DNA of 64,000 bases from Rickettsiaceae bacterium H1 (lineage in GTDB: Bacteria > Pseudomonadota > Alphaproteobacteria > Rickettsiales > Anaplasmataceae), in assembly GCA_018101195.1 (NCBI GenBank), contig JACDQH010000003.1, positions 62,001 to 126,000 of the forward strand, in the 5' to 3' direction. The position numbers and the translations under genes are program-made. Positions 34,778 to 43,300 of the stretch are shown one piece after another (the stretch's first letter is position 1; each line of letters starts with the position of its first letter). The notes under the pieces were generated by a model. It made no database searches, had not been told where the DNA came from, and saw only the letters and a list, made by a program, of their open reading frames with translations.

Positions 34778-37052
34778 CTTCTTGTATTTTTGCCACTACT
34801 TGTCCAAGCGAGAACGGTTTCTGTAAAAAAGAATATTTATAATTTATCTTTTCCAACTTTTTTTTCGAATATCCCGAAATAAAAATTACTTTGATATCGG
34901 GCAAAAACTTCCTTATATCACTCACCATATCAACCCCGCTCATTTCAGGCATTATTATATCGGTAAGCACTATATCTATTTCTATTTTTTTACTTCTTAT
35001 TTCTTCTAACGCATCGACACTGGCAGAATAATCATACACGGTATATCTTTCGTTTTCCAAAGCTCGTTTAATCAAAATCCTTACCGTTTCTTCATCTTCG
35101 ACTAACAGTATGTTTTTCGGAACAAACAAAAGACTATCATTACTCGATTTAAAACTTTTCTCTTTATCGCTAATTTGGCTGACCTTTTCATATACCTTAC
35201 GTAAATAAATATTAATTTGAGTACCTTTCCCCACATCACTCTTGATATATATATAACCTCCAATCTGCCTGACAATACCGTATACCATAGAAAGACCCAA
35301 ACCGGTTCCTTCATTTTCTTTTTTAGTAGAAAAAAACGGATTGAATATTTTGGTAATAATATCCTCGGATATACCGCAACCGTCATCGGAAAATTTCAGT
35401 ACGATATATTCGCCAGAAACAATAACATCGTCATGATCCGCAGGAATCATATCGTCAATCCCGGCAGTAATTACTTCTTCACTCACCGTAATAACAAAAT
35501 TACCATTATCACCCGACATTGCATCACGAGCATTAATTGCCAAATTCATTACCACTTGTTCCAACTGCCTTTTATCTGCTTTCACCCTACCCAGATTAGA
35601 CAAATAATTAATTTTCAACTTAATATTGGTACCGATTAACCTTCGAATCAGCGGAACAACGTTATCAAGTACTTCTGAGATTTCCAACACCTCAAGCTGA
35701 AGAGTTTGGCAACGAGAAAAAGCCAAAAGTTTACCAACTAAATTAGTAGCACGATCTACATTTTGCTTGATTTGCATTATATCGACAAAGGTAGAATCCT
35801 TAGAATTACATCTAATTAAAATTAAGTCACAAAACCCCCATATTGCCGTTAAAATATTATTAAAATCATGAGCGATACCTCCCGCCAATTCGCCTACAGA
35901 TTGAATCTTTTGCGAATGAATTAACTGTTCTTCTATTTTTTTATATTTGGTTATATCGAAGAAAAAGACCATAAAATTATCTGTAACGGACTTTTTCACA
36001 AGCATACTAACTACCTTATCGTTAATTAAATTAAGATTTGAAGAAATTTCATCGACAGCCGCTTGCGTAAAATATAAATTAAAATCGATTTCATCTTTAA
36101 CGATATCAGCAATCCGCTTGAATTTAACATTGTTTACCAAACTAGAAAATGCATGGTTATGCTTTAGCACATTCCCATTTCTATCAAGCTGAGCGATGGC
36201 AACCGGGGCATCTAAAAATTCGGAACGTTCAAAATTTTTGGGAGTAACTAACCCGAATATTTGTTGATCTCCCGATGAATCGTACAGCATTTTTGCACTT
36301 ACATAAACATTTATATTGTTATTCAGCCTAGTTGTTAGTTTTGTTTCGTGTTTCGAATTTATTAATTCCGGTAAATATATCGGTTCTTCATTAAAGCTCC
36401 GCACCTCTATTAAATCCAAAAAACTTTTATTAGCAGACAGTAATAAGCCGTCCGAGTGCAAAGTGTAACTTCCTACACAATGGTTTTCCATTACTTCGGC
36501 ATAAACTTCCTCTTTAGCTTGCCTTACCGCTTTCAATAAAAAATAACCGTCCGGTCTTGCAAGAGGAAGTAATTCTAATTGTAAAACCAAATTTTTCTCC
36601 GATACCGAATCAATTTTACAATGAGATTTTCTGTGTAATGCGTTAAAGATTAATTCTTTTTTTTCATTAACAAGGCTAATATTATCTAAAAATTCTTCTA
36701 GATTATTGCTTTTGATACCACTTCTTTCATCATTATACGTAATAGCTCCATTTTGACTTATTATTAAAAAAAATTGATTATTTTTTTTCAATGCATTGGC
36801 AAATAATGCGTTTTGAAACTCAACATGATTAAGAGTATTAGAATTTTGTTTAATCTTAAAAATAAAAAAAGAAACATATAGAAAAGTAGTAAAAACAGGA
36901 TAAAAAATATTTACAGCACTAAACTGAGTTAGCACTATCATAGTAATCACGTAAATTGCCGTTGCAAATACTAAAGAAGTTACCCTACCATGCGGTCTGA
37001 ACGCAAAATCTACTTTGTTTTTCCTAACAAGATCTACGTACCTTTTTCTCAT
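34758..37052 (-). CDS. cckA: Hybrid sensor histidine kinase CckA
   Basis: Part of the CckA-ChpT-CtrA cell-cycle phosphorelay of alphaproteobacteria. 764 residues. Two N-terminal membrane helices lie at about 27-66, followed by PAS-like regions to ~365. The dimerisation/phosphoacceptor helix has SVGELAGGIAHDFNNIL, with the phospho-His typical of CckA. An HATPase domain follows with NLAINARDAM (N box), DDGCGIS and GTGLGLSMVYGI. The C-terminal receiver domain has its phospho-Asp at about 698 (LTDIIMP) and the QKPFS Lys. The start ATG 37052 overlaps the pgk stop by 4 bases. Confidence 0.93.
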   Translation of the reverse strand: MRKRYVDLVRKNKVDFAFRPHGRVTSLVFATAIYVITMIVLTQFSAVNIFYPVFTTFLYVSFFIFKIKQNSNTLNHVEFQNALFANALKKNNQFFLIISQNGAITYNDERSGIKSNNLEEFLDNISLVNEKKELIFNALHRKSHCKIDSVSEKNLVLQLELLPLARPDGYFLLKAVRQAKEEVYAEVMENHCVGSYTLHSDGLLLSANKSFLDLIEVRSFNEEPIYLPELINSKHETKLTTRLNNNINVYVSAKMLYDSSGDQQIFGLVTPKNFERSEFLDAPVAIAQLDRNGNVLKHNHAFSSLVNNVKFKRIADIVKDEIDFNLYFTQAAVDEISSNLNLINDKVVSMLVKKSVTDNFMVFFFDITKYKKIEEQLIHSQKIQSVGELAGGIAHDFNNILTAIWGFCDLILIRCNSKDSTFVDIMQIKQNVDRATNLVGKLLAFSRCQTLQLEVLEISEVLDNVVPLIRRLIGTNIKLKINYLSNLGRVKADKRQLEQVVMNLAINARDAMSGDNGNFVITVSEEVITAGIDDMIPADHDDVIVSGEYIVLKFSDDGCGISEDIITKIFNPFFSTKKENEGTGLGLSMVYGIVRQIGGYIYIKSDVGKGTQINIYLRKVYEKVSQISDKEKSFKSSNDSLLFVPKNILLVEDEETVRILIKRALENERYTVYDYSASVDALEEIRSKKIEIDIVLTDIIMPEMSGVDMVSDIRKFLPDIKVIFISGYSKKKLEKINYKYSFLQKPFSLGQVVAKIQEVSNSDH

Positions 37053-38197
37053 TTCAGTCTATCTAAATTCGATAACGTTTGACGAATCATCCATTCCAAA
37101 AATGCTCCTCCCGCATCGGATGCATGAGTAAAAAGATTACTATCAATATTAAACTTATTAAGTGAATGCCTGCTATTTCCTCCCCCGACAATACTTTTAA
37201 TTTTTCCTTCTTTGGACAATTTTGCTATAGCTTCTGCAACATTTTTTGTTCCCTTACTAAAATGTTCCATTTCAAATAAACCCATAGGTCCGTTCCAAAC
37301 CACAGTTTTGCACTGATTTAAAATGTTTTTAATTTGCATAACAGTTGCAGGTCCAACATCAAAGACTTTTTCTTTTTTAGGAATATTTCTTACGTCGCAA
37401 ACATGAACCTCACCTTCAACATCACTTGCCGTTAGGACGTCTTGAGGCAAAATAATGTTATCGTATTGATCAAAATCTTCCTTAATTTCTTCTTCAATTA
37501 AAGAAAGGCCGACATTTATTCCCCGTGCATTTAAAACATTATTTGCAAGAGCTCCCGCTATTACCATGTAATCAAATTTCACAGCCAAACTATGAATTAA
37601 TTCAATTTTTGTTGAAATTTTAGCACCACCGATAATAGCAACAACAGGACGGCAAGACTGATCGAATATCGAATTTAAAGCATTTACTTCTCGGACTAAA
37701 CTTAACCCTGCTGCCGAAGGTAAAAGTGACGGTAAAGTTGCAATTGAAGCATGATTTCTATGAGAACATGAAAATGCGTCATTAATATATACCTGACCGA
37801 AAGACGCTAATTTTTTAGCAAAACCCAGATCGTTATTTTCTTCTTCCGAATAAAAGCGGATATTTTCCATCAACAAAATTTCACCATGAATAATCTCAGC
37901 AAGCTTTGGCTTTACTTCGCTAGTATTACGAGCAAATATTACTTTAGCATTAACTAATTTTCGTAACTCATCGATTAATACCGTTAGTGATAAATTCAGA
38001 TCATGGCCTTTAGGCCTTCCTAAATGAGAAATAAGTATAACTTTACACTTTTTTGCAAGTAAATGCCGAATTGTAGGTATACTGTTTTTTATTCGCGTAT
38101 CATCTTCAATTTTACCACCATTAACAGGCACATTAAAATCAACTCTTACTATTACCGTTTTTTTATCTAAATCTTTTAACTGAGTAACTACTTTCAT
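37049..38197 (-). CDS. pgk: Phosphoglycerate kinase
   Basis: Glycolytic/gluconeogenic enzyme exchanging phosphate between 1,3-bisphosphoglycerate and ADP. 382 residues, slightly short of the usual ~390-400. The N-terminal RVDFNVPV near 18-25, SHLGRPKG near 58-65 and ENIRFYSEE near 109-117 form the substrate side. IGGAKISTKIELI near 188-200 and VWNGPMGLFE near 298-307 are conserved, and GGGNS near 342-346 belongs to the nucleotide side. The ATG at 38197 shares one base with the TAA of gap (TAATG), so the two genes are coupled. Confidence 0.95.
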   Translation of the reverse strand: MKVVTQLKDLDKKTVIVRVDFNVPVNGGKIEDDTRIKNSIPTIRHLLAKKCKVILISHLGRPKGHDLNLSLTVLIDELRKLVNAKVIFARNTSEVKPKLAEIIHGEILLMENIRFYSEEENNDLGFAKKLASFGQVYINDAFSCSHRNHASIATLPSLLPSAAGLSLVREVNALNSIFDQSCRPVVAIIGGAKISTKIELIHSLAVKFDYMVIAGALANNVLNARGINVGLSLIEEEIKEDFDQYDNIILPQDVLTASDVEGEVHVCDVRNIPKKEKVFDVGPATVMQIKNILNQCKTVVWNGPMGLFEMEHFSKGTKNVAEAIAKLSKEGKIKSIVGGGNSRHSLNKFNIDSNLFTHASDAGGAFLEWMIRQTLSNLDRLK

Positions 38198-39177
38198 TAC
38201 TTTAACAAAAGAGAGACATCGATCATTCTGTTAACAAATCCCCACTCGTTATCGTACCATGCTAAAACTCGTACAAAATTATCACCTACTATTTTGGTTT
38301 CGGTAGAATCGAAAATAGCACTATGGGAGTCATGAATAAAATCAACGGAAACTAACGGTTCGGAGGATATGCCCAGGATATTTTTTAATTCCTGACTTGC
38401 CGCGTTTTCCATAAATTCGTTAACTGCACTTATTGTTGTTTTTGTAGTTGAAACAAACGCGAAATCTATCATTGATACGTTAGGAACAGGCACCCTAACT
38501 GCAGTCCCGTCTATTTTCCCTGTGAGATCGGGAATTATTTTCCCTATTGTTTTTGCCGCACCGGTAGATGTTGGAATCATCGAAATTGCACAAGCTCTGG
38601 CTCTACGCAGATCTTTATGGCTGTTATCTATCACGTTTTGATCGTTAGTATAGGCATGAACCGTCGTCATAAAACCATGTTCGATTCCGATTTTTTTATG
38701 TATAACATCTGCTATCGGAGCTAAACAATTCGTCGTACAAGACCCGCATGAAATCACTTTATTGCTTTTATCCAAGTTGTCATGATTAACTCCGTATATT
38801 ATCGTCTGGTCCGCATCGCTAACCGGTGCTGAAACTATAATCTTATCAGCTTTATGCCTTCCGGCCTTATCTTTACTATTGAACACTCCAGAACATTCGA
38901 ATACAACATCTACGTCCCAAGGAATATCTCCCGGTTTAGCTTCGTTAAATACGCGAATAACATCGTCGTTAACGGAAATTGAAGAATCAGTAAAATCAAC
39001 ATAGTATTGAAAAATTCCGTGAATCGAATCATACCTTAACAAATGTGCTTGCTGTTTTGCACCAGATCTACTGTTAATTGCAACAACTTCTATTCCGTGA
39101 TTTTTATATTCTTTTTCATAAAGCGCACGCAATAGTGCACGACCAATTCTGCCAAAACCGTTAATACCTACTTTCAT
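38197..39177 (-). CDS. gap: Glyceraldehyde-3-phosphate dehydrogenase, type I
   Basis: Reversible oxidation and phosphorylation of glyceraldehyde-3-phosphate with NAD(P). 326 residues, a little under the common ~335. The nucleotide-binding GINGFGRIGRALLRAL is at 4-19. The catalytic Cys is C147 in SCTTN. The active-site His lies in VHAYTNDQNVID. RVPVPNVSMIDF and the C-terminal WYDNEWGFVNRM are present. No pfk-type upper glycolysis gene is in the window; in Anaplasmataceae gap and pgk usually serve gluconeogenesis, but that is inference. It is first in a tight gap-pgk-cckA run. Confidence 0.96.
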   Translation of the reverse strand: MKVGINGFGRIGRALLRALYEKEYKNHGIEVVAINSRSGAKQQAHLLRYDSIHGIFQYYVDFTDSSISVNDDVIRVFNEAKPGDIPWDVDVVFECSGVFNSKDKAGRHKADKIIVSAPVSDADQTIIYGVNHDNLDKSNKVISCGSCTTNCLAPIADVIHKKIGIEHGFMTTVHAYTNDQNVIDNSHKDLRRARACAISMIPTSTGAAKTIGKIIPDLTGKIDGTAVRVPVPNVSMIDFAFVSTTKTTISAVNEFMENAASQELKNILGISSEPLVSVDFIHDSHSAIFDSTETKIVGDNFVRVLAWYDNEWGFVNRMIDVSLLLK

Positions 39178-39263
39178 AGTATTAACTTATTTAGTTTTGT
39201 GTAATGTACAAAAAGGAACATCATGAACGACGAACAATTGTTATACTATAAAATTTATCTGCA

Positions 39264-40481
39264 TCAAGCACAATGTCTATTTAATCTAATACCTAATCGA
39301 ACAAATACCTCAGATAAAGATTGAACCAAATGTTCAATCATGGCATTCGTATGTTGTGGAGTCGGAGTTATTCGTAATCTTTCCGTTCCTTTCGGCACCG
39401 TCGGATAATTAATATTTTGTATAAAAATCCCGTAATCTTCCAATAAAATTCGAGAAGATTCTGCAGATAAATAAGGGTCGTTAATCATAACCGGTACTAT
39501 ATGGGTATTGTTATCCAAAAACCTTATTCCCCCTTTATTTAATTTCGATTTAACCTTTTGTACAACCAATCGATGGTTTTCCCTTTCTTTATTACTTATT
39601 TTCAAATGCTCGATACTCATTTTACCAGCAGTAGCAATAACCGGGGGTAAAGCCGTTGTAAAAATAAAACCGGGTGCATAACTTCTTATTAAATCGATTA
39701 TTAACGACGAAGATGCTATGTATCCCCCCATAATACCATATGCTTTTGCCATTGTTCCTTGTATTATCGTCAGGAAATCGGTTAAATTTTCTTGCTCCGT
39801 CATACCGCCGCCTCTTTTTCCATACATACCAACGGCATGAACTTCATCGATATAAGTCAAGGCATTATACCTGTTTGCCATATCGCATATCTCTTTTATT
39901 GGAGCAATATCGCCGTCCATAGAATAAATCGACTCGAATACTACCAATTTTGGCACTGAAATATCTACACTTTTTAATAAGGATTCAAGATGTGAAACAT
40001 TGTTATGTTGAAATATAAATTTTTTTCTTTTACTTGCCTTAATACCATCTATTATAGAAGCATGATTGAGAGAATCCGAAAATACTAACGAATCCGGCAT
40101 AATAGTAAGTAACGTATAAAGGGAAGCATAATTAGCCATATAGCCGCACACGAAAGAAAGTGCAGATTCTTTGTTATGTAAATCGGCAATACTTGACTCT
40201 AATTCTACTACTTCCTTATTCGTTCCAGAGATGTTTCGGGTACCTCCTGCACCTGCTCCCATATTCCATATTGTTTCACACATTTCATTGGTGATTTTTT
40301 GGTTTTGACCCATGCCGAGGTAGTCGTTACTGCACCATATAACCACTTTCCTTTCACTAGGCTTATTATAGGCATAAGGAAATTCACCCGATATTCGGCT
40401 TAGATTAGTAAATTTTCTATATCTACCCTCTTTCTTTACTTTTTCGACAGCATTGGAAAATATGTCGTTATATGACACCAT
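39264..40481 (-). CDS. hemA: 5-aminolevulinate synthase
   Basis: PLP enzyme that condenses glycine with succinyl-CoA, the first step of the alphaproteobacterial heme pathway. From ATG 40481 the protein has 405 residues, as in the family. [16 protein letters not shown] near 43-58, [13 protein letters not shown] near 75-87, and [12 protein letters not shown] near 204-215 appear in order. The PLP Lys lies in [14 protein letters not shown] near 240. The start is set by the family's short N-terminus; the open frame continues to 40646 only because it runs across the tRNA gene. The ATG is 11 bases after the 3' end of tRNA-Gly and has no obvious ribosome-binding site. Confidence 0.94.
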   Translation of the reverse strand: MVSYNDIFSNAVEKVKKEGRYRKFTNLSRISGEFPYAYNKPSERKVVIWCSNDYLGMGQNQKITNEMCETIWNMGAGAGGTRNISGTNKEVVELESSIADLHNKESALSFVCGYMANYASLYTLLTIMPDSLVFSDSLNHASIIDGIKASKRKKFIFQHNNVSHLESLLKSVDISVPKLVVFESIYSMDGDIAPIKEICDMANRYNALTYIDEVHAVGMYGKRGGGMTEQENLTDFLTIIQGTMAKAYGIMGGYIASSSLIIDLIRSYAPGFIFTTALPPVIATAGKMSIEHLKISNKERENHRLVVQKVKSKLNKGGIRFLDNNTHIVPVMINDPYLSAESSRILLEDYGIFIQNINYPTVPKGTERLRITPTPQHTNAMIEHLVQSLSEVFVRLGIRLNRHCA

Positions 40482-40492
40482 AGGCAAAGATG

Positions 40493-40564
40493 AGCGGAAG
40501 AAGGGATTCGAACCCTCGACTTTAACCTTGGCAAGGTTACGCTCTACCCCTGAGCTACTCCCGC
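40493..40564 (-). tRNA. tRNA-Gly (anticodon GCC)
   Basis: Read on the minus strand, the 72-base sequence folds as a cloverleaf. The acceptor arm is GCGGGAG with CTTCCGC, with one G-T pair. The D arm contains AGCTCAGGGGTAGAGC, and the anticodon arm AACCTTGCCAAGGTT has anticodon GCC. The T arm GAGGGTTCGAATCCCTT is standard. The discriminator base is T. The CCA end is not encoded. The hemA start follows 11 bases downstream. Confidence 0.95.
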
Positions 40565-40770
40565 AAACAATAAACATCAAGAAGATAGCACTATATGGTT
40601 GCCGTGACAATGAAAAAAAATCTAAGAAAAAAATTATTAATTGCAAAGTGTCATATTTTTTATTATTTTTCGTGTTTTTGACATTATAATTCTTCGACGA
40701 TAAGGAAAATAAATTCCTATAAAGATTAATTTTCTTTTATTTATTATTAAGTTACTGCTATTATCGAGTA

Positions 40771-41271
40771 ATGAAGATAAATAATCTGGTAGCTTTCGTA
40801 TTTTTAGTTTTAAGTTCTATCTTAGTACTTGCCTTAATATTACACGATAATAAAAAAAGTGTAGAGATATATCTGCCTTCGTTATTTTCCCAACAAAGCA
40901 GTTACCTCAACAGCAAAAATCTTGTGGGCAAACCTTACGTACTGAACGTGTTTAACTCTTGGTGCACATCTTGCCTTGCAGAACACAATTTATGGTTCTC
41001 GATAAAAGACAAAGTGGATTTATACGGAATCAGTTACATCGATAATGCGATACAAGCACAAAAATTTCTTAAAGATCACGGCAATCCTTATGTTAATACC
41101 GGTTTCGATAAGCGTGGGATTAGTCAAGAATCTCTAGGAATTCAAGGCTTGCCTGAAACTTTTGTTATCGATAAATTAGGTGTAATCAGGCTTCACATAA
41201 TCGGACCGATTACCGAAGAAAAGATAAATAACGAAATATTACCGCTATATAATGCTTTATTAACAGAATGA
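40771..41271 (+). CDS. Thiol:disulfide interchange protein CcmG/DsbE type
   Basis: Periplasmic membrane-tethered thioredoxin that reduces apocytochrome c for heme attachment. 166 residues. One N-terminal helix lies at about 7-24, then a thioredoxin fold with the active site WCTSC (C65, C68). GLPETFVIDKLGVI near 128-141 carries the cis-Pro loop and the CcmG-type PETF motif. Length and the PET motif favour CcmG over generic thioredoxin. It works with the CcmA system encoded at 25913-26536. The end overlaps the convergent serS by 12 bases. Confidence 0.85.
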   Translation: MKINNLVAFVFLVLSSILVLALILHDNKKSVEIYLPSLFSQQSSYLNSKNLVGKPYVLNVFNSWCTSCLAEHNLWFSIKDKVDLYGISYIDNAIQAQKFLKDHGNPYVNTGFDKRGISQESLGIQGLPETFVIDKLGVIRLHIIGPITEEKINNEILPLYNALLTE

Positions 41272-42507
41272 TTTTTCTTCCATATAAGGTTGAATAATTT
41301 TCGGTATCGAAATCGAACCGTCGCTATTTTGACAATTCTCCATTATTGCCGCTATCGTTCTACCGACAGCCAAAGCCGAACCGTTAAGAGTATGAACAAA
41401 CATGTTTTTCCCGCCTTCTTTATACCTTGCTTTCATCCTACGTGCTTGAAAATCACCACAATTCGAACAGCTTGAAATTTCACGATAAGCATTTTGCGAA
41501 GGAAACCAAACCTCGATATCGTAAGTCATACGAGCAGAAAAACCCATATCTCCGGTAGAAAGCAGAATTACCCGATAAGGTAATTCGAGTAATTTCACCA
41601 CCTCCTCGGCAATACCCGTCATACGTTCGAACTCCAACGTAGAACGACGAGGCTGAACAACGCTAACAAGCTCTACTTTATCAAATTGATGTTGACGAAT
41701 AATTCCGCGAGTATCACGCCCGGAACTTCCCGCTTCCGACCTAAAACAAGCAGCACTCGCAACAAAACGCAAAGGTAAATTTTTCTCTTCCAAAATGCTA
41801 CCTGCTACTATATTGGTTAAAAATACTTCGCTTGTCGGTATCAACCTGAATCCATCGGTAGTTTTAAAAGAATCTTCATCGAATTTAGGTAACTGACCTA
41901 CCCCGTACATTGCTTCTTCCCGTACTAAATAAGGATGGGAAACCTCGGTATAACCGAATTCTTGCGTATGCAAATCCAACATAAAATTGGTTAAAGCACG
42001 CTCTAATTTAGCAATTTTACCTTTCGTCATAACAAATCTGGCTCCGGAAATTTTGGCTGCGGTCTCAAAATCCATCGAATCACTATCCAATTCATAATGA
42101 GCTTTCGGCGTAAAAGAGAATTTTTTCGGTTTCCCATACCTACGAATCTCAATATTAGCCGATTCGTCACCACCTACGGGAACTAACTTATCGGGAATAT
42201 TAGGCAAACCAGCCAATAATTTCTCCAATTCTTTATTATCGTGCACCGATTCAAGATCTTTTATTTGCAAGCTCAAATTTTTCGTTTCTTCGGTTAAAGA
42301 CAAGCAATCCTCACCACAAGATCTCATTAACCCTATTTTTTTTACAAGAGTATTTTTCTGTTTTTTCAATTCTTGTATTTCGGTTACAGCCTCTCTTCTT
42401 TTTTTATCTAAGCCCAGTATTTTCTCGGCAACAGAATCGATACCTCTACTTTTCATCGCTTTATCGAAATTTTCTGGCGAATTACGAATTAACTCTATAT
42501 CGTGCAT
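41260..42507 (-). CDS. serS: Seryl-tRNA synthetase
   Basis: Charges tRNA-Ser. From ATG 42507 the protein has 415 residues. The N-terminal HDIELIRNSPENF start is typical, followed by the two-helix coiled-coil arm at about 25-100. Class II motifs follow: FRSEAGSSGRDTRGIIRQHQFDKVELV (motif 2) near 254-280, TGDMGFSARMTYDIEVWFP in the Ser pocket, and SALAVGRTIAAIMEN (motif 3) near 378-392. The frame is open to TTG 42525, but 42507 gives the standard N-terminus. Confidence 0.95.
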   Translation of the reverse strand: MHDIELIRNSPENFDKAMKSRGIDSVAEKILGLDKKRREAVTEIQELKKQKNTLVKKIGLMRSCGEDCLSLTEETKNLSLQIKDLESVHDNKELEKLLAGLPNIPDKLVPVGGDESANIEIRRYGKPKKFSFTPKAHYELDSDSMDFETAAKISGARFVMTKGKIAKLERALTNFMLDLHTQEFGYTEVSHPYLVREEAMYGVGQLPKFDEDSFKTTDGFRLIPTSEVFLTNIVAGSILEEKNLPLRFVASAACFRSEAGSSGRDTRGIIRQHQFDKVELVSVVQPRRSTLEFERMTGIAEEVVKLLELPYRVILLSTGDMGFSARMTYDIEVWFPSQNAYREISSCSNCGDFQARRMKARYKEGGKNMFVHTLNGSALAVGRTIAAIMENCQNSDGSISIPKIIQPYMEEKSFC

Positions 42508-42594
42508 ATTGTTTTTTTTTGCCAACTAAACGAGGTTGATTTTTACCACAATTAAAATCATGTTATCGTATAAATTTAATACTGCCAGTTCAAT

Positions 42595-43293
42595 ATGGAA
42601 AAAAACAATTTCGTCAAAGGTGTGTTTTCATCCGTAGCAGATAAATACGACTTAATGAACAATTTAATGAGCTTCGGCATTCATCATTTATGGAAAAACA
42701 AATTCATTAAAGAAATTAATTTGAAAAAAGATTTCACACTGCTCGACGTAGCAGGAGGAACAGGTGATATTACTACCCGCATTTTACAAAAATTCACAGA
42801 TTGTCAGGCAACTATCTGCGATAACAATTTCGAAATGATAAAACAAGGCATAGAAAAAACTACGAACAAAGGATACGTCGACATAGACTGGACATGCGGA
42901 GATGCCGAAAATTTACCTTTTAATAAAAATAGCTTCGACTACTACACAATAGCATTCGGTATTAGAAATGTGAAAAATGTTGATTTTGCATTGGAAGAAG
43001 CTTACCGGGTTTTAAAGCCAGGAGGACGTTTTTTATGTTTAGAATTTTCCCACATAGAAGATAATTTTCTTTTTGCCAAGTTATACGACCTGTATTCCGA
43101 GAATATAATACCTTTGTTAGGAAAAGCGGTAACGGGTAATAAGGAAGCATATCAGTATTTAGTGGACAGCATTAAAGCTTTTCCCACTCAAGAACAATTT
43201 GCTAATTTAATTACCAAAACAGGATTTAGCTCGGTTAGTTTTAGAAACTTAACTAAAGGAATAGTAGCAATCCACACCGGGTGGAAAAATTGA
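42595..43293 (+). CDS. ubiE: Ubiquinone biosynthesis C-methyltransferase UbiE/COQ5
   Basis: SAM-dependent C-methylation of the ubiquinone benzoquinol ring. 232 residues. VFSSVADKYDLMNNLMSFGIHHLWK near 11-35 is the family N-terminal signature. LLDVAGGTGDIT near 48-59 is the SAM-binding loop. YYTIAFGIRNVKN near 118-130 and RVLKPGGRFLCLEFS near 142-156 follow. Divergent from serS with about 87 bases between the starts. It joins coq7 (48311-48835) as evidence for ubiquinone synthesis. Confidence 0.95.
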   Translation: MEKNNFVKGVFSSVADKYDLMNNLMSFGIHHLWKNKFIKEINLKKDFTLLDVAGGTGDITTRILQKFTDCQATICDNNFEMIKQGIEKTTNKGYVDIDWTCGDAENLPFNKNSFDYYTIAFGIRNVKNVDFALEEAYRVLKPGGRFLCLEFSHIEDNFLFAKLYDLYSENIIPLLGKAVTGNKEAYQYLVDSIKAFPTQEQFANLITKTGFSSVSFRNLTKGIVAIHTGWKN

Positions 43294-43300
43294 AATAATA

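Noticed and set aside
40453..40689. Plus-strand 78-codon open frame opposite tRNA-Gly and the hemA start
   Set aside because: It lies antisense to a clear tRNA and a conserved gene and has no domain; it is a shadow frame.
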